A stretch of DNA of 64,000 nt from Deltaproteobacteria bacterium (GTDB taxonomy: Bacteria > Desulfobacterota > Desulfobulbia > Desulfobulbales > Desulfurivibrionaceae). The DNA is taken from contig DUZW01000009.1 in assembly GCA_013349295.1 (NCBI GenBank), positions 1 through 64,000 of the forward strand, read 5' to 3'. The notes under the pieces were generated by a model. The model did no database searches. It saw only the letters and a list, made by a program, of their open reading frames with translations, and had not been told where the DNA came from. Every line of letters starts with the position of its first letter. The first letter of the stretch is position 1. Made by a program: the position numbers and the translations under genes. This document shows, piece after piece, positions 58,852 to 64,000 of the stretch.

Positions 58852-61800
58852 TTAACCAAGACGTTCCCTCAGTTGACGATAAGCTTCATGGGCGGCTTCC
58901 AGCTGATCCATGGCCAAGTAACAATCTCCTATTTTCTTTAACACATGAAGTTGTTCCGGCCGGACGATGAAATATTGCCTGTAGGCGGCCAGGGCATCGG
59001 CAGGTTGTTGGCCGCCAAGGAGCAGATCGCCAAACTCTTCCCAGTGCCCGGCAAGGGAGTGGTCTAGGGCCACCGCACGTCCCAGGGCCGCCACCGCCCG
59101 GTCAAAATCTTGACAATTAAAGGCAGCCTCGAAAATCGCGACCCAGGTTGTTGCTTCGTCCGGGCAGAGCTCGACAGCCCGCTCGAAATATGCCAGGGCC
59201 TCGGAATAATCGGCCTGCCCGAAACGCAACTGCCCTTGGGCCAAAAAAACAGCCGCCTTTTTGGCCGGCGCAACAATGGCGGCCAGCTCGGTATTCGCGA
59301 TCAATGCCCCGCCAAAAAATCCCAACAAATCGGCCAAATCATCCGCCGACTCCTGCCGGGACAAGACCCGATCCAGCTCGACATTGACTGCTTGAACCAG
59401 ATCCGGATACTCCTGTGTATAGGCAAGCGCCTTCAGTAACATTCGTAGGGCGACCAGTCGGTCATTTTGCCGCCATTCCCGATAAAACCAAAGATAACGC
59501 CCGGCAAGCCCAAAGCGACAGGCCTTGATCTGCTCAGCCCAGGCAGGATCAAGCTTCTCGGCCCTGGCAAAATAGTCTTCCATTTTTATCAACTGGTAGC
59601 GATGGGCCGCGATGGCACCCAGATAAAAAGACAATTCCGCCGATTGATCCGGCTCAGGGCAATTGGCCGCGATGGCCTTTTCCAACAGGACGTGATCGCC
59701 GTTTTCAAAATACAGCCGAAGCAGTTCCAGCACGGTCTCCCTGTCATCTCCCTTTGATTTGGCGAGTTTCTTGAGTAAAAAATCCTCCCGCTGGAGATGG
59801 CGATGCAAATTTTTCACCTTCTGGGCGAAGGGTGCCAGAACCTGCCAACGGAAGCGGCTGATCACGACAAAGCGATTGAGTGACCTGTTCAGGCATTCAA
59901 GGTATCGATCCGGCTGGTCAGCCAGATCTTTGACCTCATGGTTCAAACGCTCACTCAAGCACAAGCCTTCTCTGGTAGCCTCTTCCAGCAAGGTCCAGAC
60001 CTTGGCCTTATCCAACCGCTCATTTAATGCATCCAACGCAAGAAATTGCCGCTGCAAAGACACGGGAAGGGTTTCGAATTTTCGGCAGATGGAGCCCTGC
60101 GCCAGCAACTTGGTGATTTGCGTGGTGAGCTTTGCGACCATATCATCCAAGCTGGACATGTCCTTTTCGACAATGGCAATATCTTTGTTCATGCGCGCAA
60201 GTGCGTCGATCATCTGTCGCCGACCGGGCATCCGGCCACTGCCTTCCGCTTTCTGAATGAGCACAGCGACATCAATCTCCCTGTCGCAATAACGGCTCAG
60301 CACCTCCTGCAATGGCAATTCTTCCGCGCCCTCCAGCCGGACGCCGCCCTCGGTGGCATTGATAAATTGCCGGTCCTTTTCCGCAGTCATGGCCTGCTCC
60401 AAGTGGTGCTTGAACCCGAGAAAGCTCCGCGAAGTCGGCACCTTGCCACCGCCATAACCATCGGCGAAGAGGATTTCCTGTCTGGCAAAAAGTCCCTTCT
60501 GACTATCATTGGTCGTCAGCGAGGCGTGCAGAGCATGGCTCCCTTGCTCACTGAAAGCCAGATCCTGTCCGACAAAAACAATGGGTGAACACCCCAAAAG
60601 ACTGGCGGCGAGGAAGTTCATGTGGGCAACGGTGCCGGCACCGGTGGTAAGGATCTTGCCGCCCAGGAGATGATTGAGCCACATTTCCATATGGCCGGCC
60701 ATGAAGGTCCAGTACACCTGACGCGCCGGGAAATTTTTTGTCACTGATGAGGTCACCCATGCGCTGCATACCAAGGAAGTATTGGTCGCTTCTGGGGCGA
60801 CCGCAACAATTTTTTCAAAGGTGATATCATCCATATCGATACAGGAAGTGAAGTCCGGAGTTACTCCGTGGGCAAGCAGGGCGGGCAACACAGTATCCGC
60901 GGCAATGATTACCGCCTTGCCTTTGGCCTGGGACAGCAGGTGGATATTTTTGTTCAGCGAAGGGCCGCCGGCCACGATGATGGCCGGGACTCCGGCAAAG
61001 GTATCCTTGAGATGTTCGAGTAGCTGCTGGTGATGAATAGCGCTCAGGTGGCGGAGCCGATTGTTGATAAATTTTGCGCCATGAACAGTAGTGGTATTGC
61101 CACCGGTATTATAGGCATTCCCATACTTAAATATCTCATCGTAAATAGCCATGTAAGTCTCCGGAGCAATCCGAAAACAAGGAGTATGCCGGAGAATATA
61201 AAAGCTTTCCAGTTGCAGAGCACGGGACATTGGGGCCAGAAACGCAAGGGCATCAATATCCGGGCCAATAGCGATGCTTACCCGGCGATTGGTGATGAGG
61301 AATGTTAAGTCGAGGGCATGGAGCGCTTGGATAAAAATACCGGTTTCCGGCTCCAACACCGCGAGATGGTGAATATGCTTGCGGCTGTGCAGCATGGCCA
61401 ATGGGCTGTAGCCCAAGCCCATGCCGATAAACATCACCACCCCGGCGGCGTTCTCCGGGACCAGGTTGTAATAGTCGGCCAACTCGGCAAGAGGCGATCT
61501 GGTGTCGTGGAGGAAAATTTCCTCCCCATCTTCCTTCCTGACTATTAGATTCTGATTGCCGTCTTCAGCCGGTTGGAACTCACCCAAGGGTTCGTCGGCA
61601 TAGTCCATCACCGTTTGCCATACTTGAGGATGATGCTCTTTCAACAGAGCCAAATTATCCTCAATGTAGTCTTTCGGCTTGGTGAAATCTACAGCAACAG
61701 ACAATGCTGCCTGGGAGGGTTGCGAGATCTGGAAGCCGCTGAGGGAGAGACTGCCTGTAACTTTTTCGCTGAAATCGACAAACGAAAAACCGAAACTAGC

Positions 61801-62286
61801 AACCGCATTTAAAGTCTTATCCAAATCATTAGCAGGATTTTCTGCAGCAGGGTAACTCCGATGCCACTGCTCCGGTTCGACCTTTAAGATAAGGCGGAAC
61901 TTTTCACCCCAGCTCCCTTCCGGAATTGCAATGGGGGCACCGATATAATGCCAGCGGGTAACTGGCGGCTCCGAGGTCACCCAAAAAAAACAACGCCCCC
62001 CTTTGAGATGCAGGCCATCGCCCCGCAAAAAAAACTCCACTTCTGCGCCCCGAAGATCTAAGTGCGCTTTTTTATCCCAACAGGGATAAACCAGAAGAGC
62101 CAGGATGGAATGAGGAGATTCCGGGGTATCGATACTCCAGCAGGAGTCATCGGCCCATATCCAGGGCCGGCCATCCGGCCCCCCTTGGGGTTCAAAATTA
62201 GCGGCATGAAAAATATGATCCGGATAGGAGCCAATATACTCATAGCTCCTCCAGGCAGAAAGCGTTGGGATAGCAGCACTTCTCAT
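58852..62286 (-). CDS. Maf-type flagellin glycosyltransferase with extra N-terminal domain and C-terminal TPRs
   Basis: A 1,144-residue cytoplasmic protein. Residues 1-190 are a Trp/Gly-rich, beta-type domain (WIWADDSCWSIDTPESPHSI, WHYIGAPIAIPEGSWGEKF) that looks like a carbohydrate-binding sandwich. Residues about 200-600 are the Maf/DUF115 (MptE-like) core: VMFIGMGLGYSPLAML, AIIVAGGPSLNKNI, VTPDFTSCIDMDD, VFVGQDLAFSEQGSHA. Residues about 880-1144 are TPR units (ADYSEALAYFERAVELCPDE, LGRAVALDHSLAGHWEEFG). Maf proteins add nonulosonic acids to flagellin. GGAGG precedes the ATG. Its position next to the giant fliC supports that role. Confidence 0.88.
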   Translation of the reverse strand: MRSAAIPTLSAWRSYEYIGSYPDHIFHAANFEPQGGPDGRPWIWADDSCWSIDTPESPHSILALLVYPCWDKKAHLDLRGAEVEFFLRGDGLHLKGGRCFFWVTSEPPVTRWHYIGAPIAIPEGSWGEKFRLILKVEPEQWHRSYPAAENPANDLDKTLNAVASFGFSFVDFSEKVTGSLSLSGFQISQPSQAALSVAVDFTKPKDYIEDNLALLKEHHPQVWQTVMDYADEPLGEFQPAEDGNQNLIVRKEDGEEIFLHDTRSPLAELADYYNLVPENAAGVVMFIGMGLGYSPLAMLHSRKHIHHLAVLEPETGIFIQALHALDLTFLITNRRVSIAIGPDIDALAFLAPMSRALQLESFYILRHTPCFRIAPETYMAIYDEIFKYGNAYNTGGNTTTVHGAKFINNRLRHLSAIHHQQLLEHLKDTFAGVPAIIVAGGPSLNKNIHLLSQAKGKAVIIAADTVLPALLAHGVTPDFTSCIDMDDITFEKIVAVAPEATNTSLVCSAWVTSSVTKNFPARQVYWTFMAGHMEMWLNHLLGGKILTTGAGTVAHMNFLAASLLGCSPIVFVGQDLAFSEQGSHALHASLTTNDSQKGLFARQEILFADGYGGGKVPTSRSFLGFKHHLEQAMTAEKDRQFINATEGGVRLEGAEELPLQEVLSRYCDREIDVAVLIQKAEGSGRMPGRRQMIDALARMNKDIAIVEKDMSSLDDMVAKLTTQITKLLAQGSICRKFETLPVSLQRQFLALDALNERLDKAKVWTLLEEATREGLCLSERLNHEVKDLADQPDRYLECLNRSLNRFVVISRFRWQVLAPFAQKVKNLHRHLQREDFLLKKLAKSKGDDRETVLELLRLYFENGDHVLLEKAIAANCPEPDQSAELSFYLGAIAAHRYQLIKMEDYFARAEKLDPAWAEQIKACRFGLAGRYLWFYREWRQNDRLVALRMLLKALAYTQEYPDLVQAVNVELDRVLSRQESADDLADLLGFFGGALIANTELAAIVAPAKKAAVFLAQGQLRFGQADYSEALAYFERAVELCPDEATTWVAIFEAAFNCQDFDRAVAALGRAVALDHSLAGHWEEFGDLLLGGQQPADALAAYRQYFIVRPEQLHVLKKIGDCYLAMDQLEAAHEAYRQLRERLG

Positions 62287-62455
62287 AGGGCCTCCAGGTG
62301 ATACAGCATCAAGCTGAGATAGTTTGGCAATAGCGAGAGGTTAAAACTTTTTCAACCACGCCCCGTCCTTTGGTCGCCCTCAGGCTGTCGAAACCGAATT
62401 ATTCAACAGTCTGCTTGATGATCAAAGTTTTTGTATCCATTATTTCCAGCAGACC

Positions 62456-63856
62456 TCACCCCTCCCCCTTGCTCTCATTGGAGGTAACAAAGGTAAAGGT
62501 CTTCACCAGTTGCTCATCGGAAAAACCAAGGTTCATTTTGTCATTGATCCGCTTCAGATGACCGCGCACCGCCTCCTGCAATACATCATCCGGGATATTC
62601 GTCATATTGAAGCGGAGATCTTGCCGGTCTCCCATCTTCAACAGATATTGCTCGAAATCATCGGCAAACCCCTTTTCCTTGGCTACTTCAAACATGGGGG
62701 TCCCCGGCTGGGGCAGGAGATAGCCGGTACTGGGATAGATATCAAGCTCGTAGCACACGTCAAAGGTCTGCTTGAGTGTTTCCAGAGTTTCCTCAGGATA
62801 TCCAAGAACAATGCTGGTGAATGAGGCTATCCCAGCCTTGTCCAACGCCCGTTTCTGCCGTGCAAAGTCCTCGACCTTAAGCTTCTTGTTCATGGTTTTG
62901 AGGATCTCGGGACTCCCGGATTCCAAGGAGTAACCAAAACTGACACAACCAATTTTTTTTAAATCGTGAAGGAGGTCCATATCATCCTCGGTAAAGAGGT
63001 TGGAACGGATGTCTGCGTTCCAGTAAAACTCCATGCCGCTCTCCTTGGCTACCTCAACAAAATCCTCCACCTGCTTTTTATTAAAGAAGGTCAGCTCGTC
63101 AAAAAAGTTGACGTAGTTAATCCCGTATCTTTTCCGCAACTCTCTGACTTCAGAAAAAATTGATGCGGCGGAACGATAACGGTAATGCGTATATTGAAAA
63201 ACGTGGTAACAGAAAGTACAGCGAAACGGACATCCTCTGGCCGTGTTGACCACAAAAGGCCTGATCTCATCCTTGGCGATGGGATATGGTTCAGGGACAT
63301 CCTGCATCGCTTTACTCAAATACCGATCCATATCAAAAAGGTCCCAGTTCGGAAACGGGATAGTATCCACATCTTCGATGATTGCATCATAGCCGGTATC
63401 GATAAACCTATCGCCATCCTGAAAGACCAACCCCTTCACTCCCGCAAGAGAATCTCCGCGCTCCAAAGCCTGAAGGATATGCACCATGGTGGCCTCCCCT
63501 TCTCCCTTTACCGCAACATCCACTTCCGTATGCGTAAGCAGAAATTCGGAAATCGCCGAGGCGACAGAATTCCCTGCGACAATGCAGGCCTCCGGGTTTG
63601 TCTTTCTAGCAATAGCAGCAATTTGTTTGACATATTTATAGCCGGAAACCAAAGTTCCGGTGGCGATGACATCGTAGTGTTTTTTGCGAAGCAAGGCCTC
63701 TATCTCCGCATCGGAATGCCGGTGAGCTTCGATATCGATAACGTCGAAATCATATCCGGCTCTCTGTACAGCGGTCGCCACATAGGCAATGCCGGTCGGG
63801 AAATAGGCCTTGTCCAAATTAGGGCGTACACAAGGGACAATAAATACGATGTTCAT
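62456..63856 (-). CDS. B12-binding radical SAM protein
   Basis: A 466-residue enzyme. The N-terminal 140 residues are a cobalamin-binding-type Rossmann fold (FPTGIAYVATAVQRAGYDFD). The radical SAM domain has the cluster motif CPFRCTFCYHV (CxxxCxxC, near residue 213) and continues to SLESGSPEILKTMNKK and GYPEETLETLKQT. Such enzymes often methylate or rearrange unreactive carbons. The ATG at 63856 has AAAGGAG upstream; one two codons earlier is less likely. Place between the Maf gene and a HisF-like gene suggests a step of flagellar or surface-glycan synthesis. Confidence 0.9.
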   Translation of the reverse strand: MNIVFIVPCVRPNLDKAYFPTGIAYVATAVQRAGYDFDVIDIEAHRHSDAEIEALLRKKHYDVIATGTLVSGYKYVKQIAAIARKTNPEACIVAGNSVASAISEFLLTHTEVDVAVKGEGEATMVHILQALERGDSLAGVKGLVFQDGDRFIDTGYDAIIEDVDTIPFPNWDLFDMDRYLSKAMQDVPEPYPIAKDEIRPFVVNTARGCPFRCTFCYHVFQYTHYRYRSAASIFSEVRELRKRYGINYVNFFDELTFFNKKQVEDFVEVAKESGMEFYWNADIRSNLFTEDDMDLLHDLKKIGCVSFGYSLESGSPEILKTMNKKLKVEDFARQKRALDKAGIASFTSIVLGYPEETLETLKQTFDVCYELDIYPSTGYLLPQPGTPMFEVAKEKGFADDFEQYLLKMGDRQDLRFNMTNIPDDVLQEAVRGHLKRINDKMNLGFSDEQLVKTFTFVTSNESKGEG

Positions 63857-63887
63857 TCTCAAGCTCCTTTGCAGAAATTATTCTCAA

Positions 63888-64000
63888 TCAAAACCTCACC
63901 GGAATTCCCTTGCTATACAGGTAATCCTTGGCTGCCAACGGGGTTTGCTCGGTAAAATGAAATATACTGGCGGCTGCGACTGCTGCTGCGTTCCCAATAG
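63888..64000 (-). CDS. HisF-like protein, C-terminal end (cut by window edge)
   Basis: The last 36 codons read AAAVAAASIFHFTEQTPLAA, KDYLYSKGIPVRF and a stop. This is the end of a HisF-type beta-barrel (ASxFHFxE ... LKxYLxxKGIPVR). It may be histidine-pathway HisF or a HisF paralogue (WbuZ type) used for surface-sugar amidination. The neighbours favour the latter, but the visible part cannot decide. The stop is 31 bp before the radical SAM start. Confidence 0.7.
   Translation of the reverse strand, partial: IGNAAAVAAASIFHFTEQTPLAAKDYLYSKGIPVRF

Overview
The window reads as a chromosome segment of a Gram-negative dissimilatory sulfate reducer. It encodes both subunits of dissimilatory sulfite reductase with DsrD, a DsrN-type amidase and a bacterial-type sulfate adenylyltransferase. 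Together with polar-flagellum genes and the overall gene style this suggests Desulfobacterota, perhaps Desulfobulbales; that placement is inference, since no rRNA is present.

Layout. 1-8.0 kb is accessory DNA. It holds a kinase tail cut by the window edge, a DtxR-type metal regulator, transposase debris of several families, a half-size Clp-like AAA+ protein paired with a 60-residue SAP/Rho_N-like protein, a frameshifted IS3-family element, and an ArdC-like antirestriction protein with excisionase and tyrosine integrase beside a tRNA-Leu. 8.0-30.7 kb is mostly core: ribF, a chemoreceptor, an ABC/DUF2318/heavy-metal-domain operon, an NtrC-type two-component pair, argJ-secA, an acetyltransferase, a SPOR protein, argS, alr, a ferredoxin with an Asp cluster ligand, and a cobyrinate-amidase homologue. 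31.1-41.9 kb carries a TPR/HEAT/TPR operon, dsrABD behind a clear promoter, a DUF134 and NifX-like pair, an ACR3/BASS transporter behind a palindromic operator, and a CoA-disulfide-reductase/rhodanese fusion. 42-49.8 kb holds the most unusual proteins: a topoisomerase-IA-like protein without the catalytic Tyr, diverging from an FGE-domain protein with a 64-residue acidic repeat; then aroB, a Lys-rich/winged-helix protein and a GIY-YIG gene between inverted palindromes. 50-64 kb holds sat, flaG-fliT-like-fliS-fliD, a 1,246-residue flagellin with about 770 residues of degenerate repeats behind a sigma-28 promoter, a Maf/TPR flagellin-glycosylation protein, a B12-binding radical SAM enzyme and the tail of a HisF-like gene.

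How they work together. Sat activates sulfate, DsrAB reduces sulfite, and DsrN probably amidates the sirohaem. The CoA-disulfide reductase/rhodanese may handle persulfide sulfur. FliD, FliS, the FliT-like protein and FlaG serve export and capping of the giant flagellin, and the Maf/radical SAM/HisF-like genes look like its glycan locus.

Two intergenic repeat families recur: a palindrome of about 105 bp with a conserved tail (six copies, some stem changes compensated) and a MITE-like element with 15-bp perfect terminal inverted repeats (two copies). All calls were made by reading; no searches were run.
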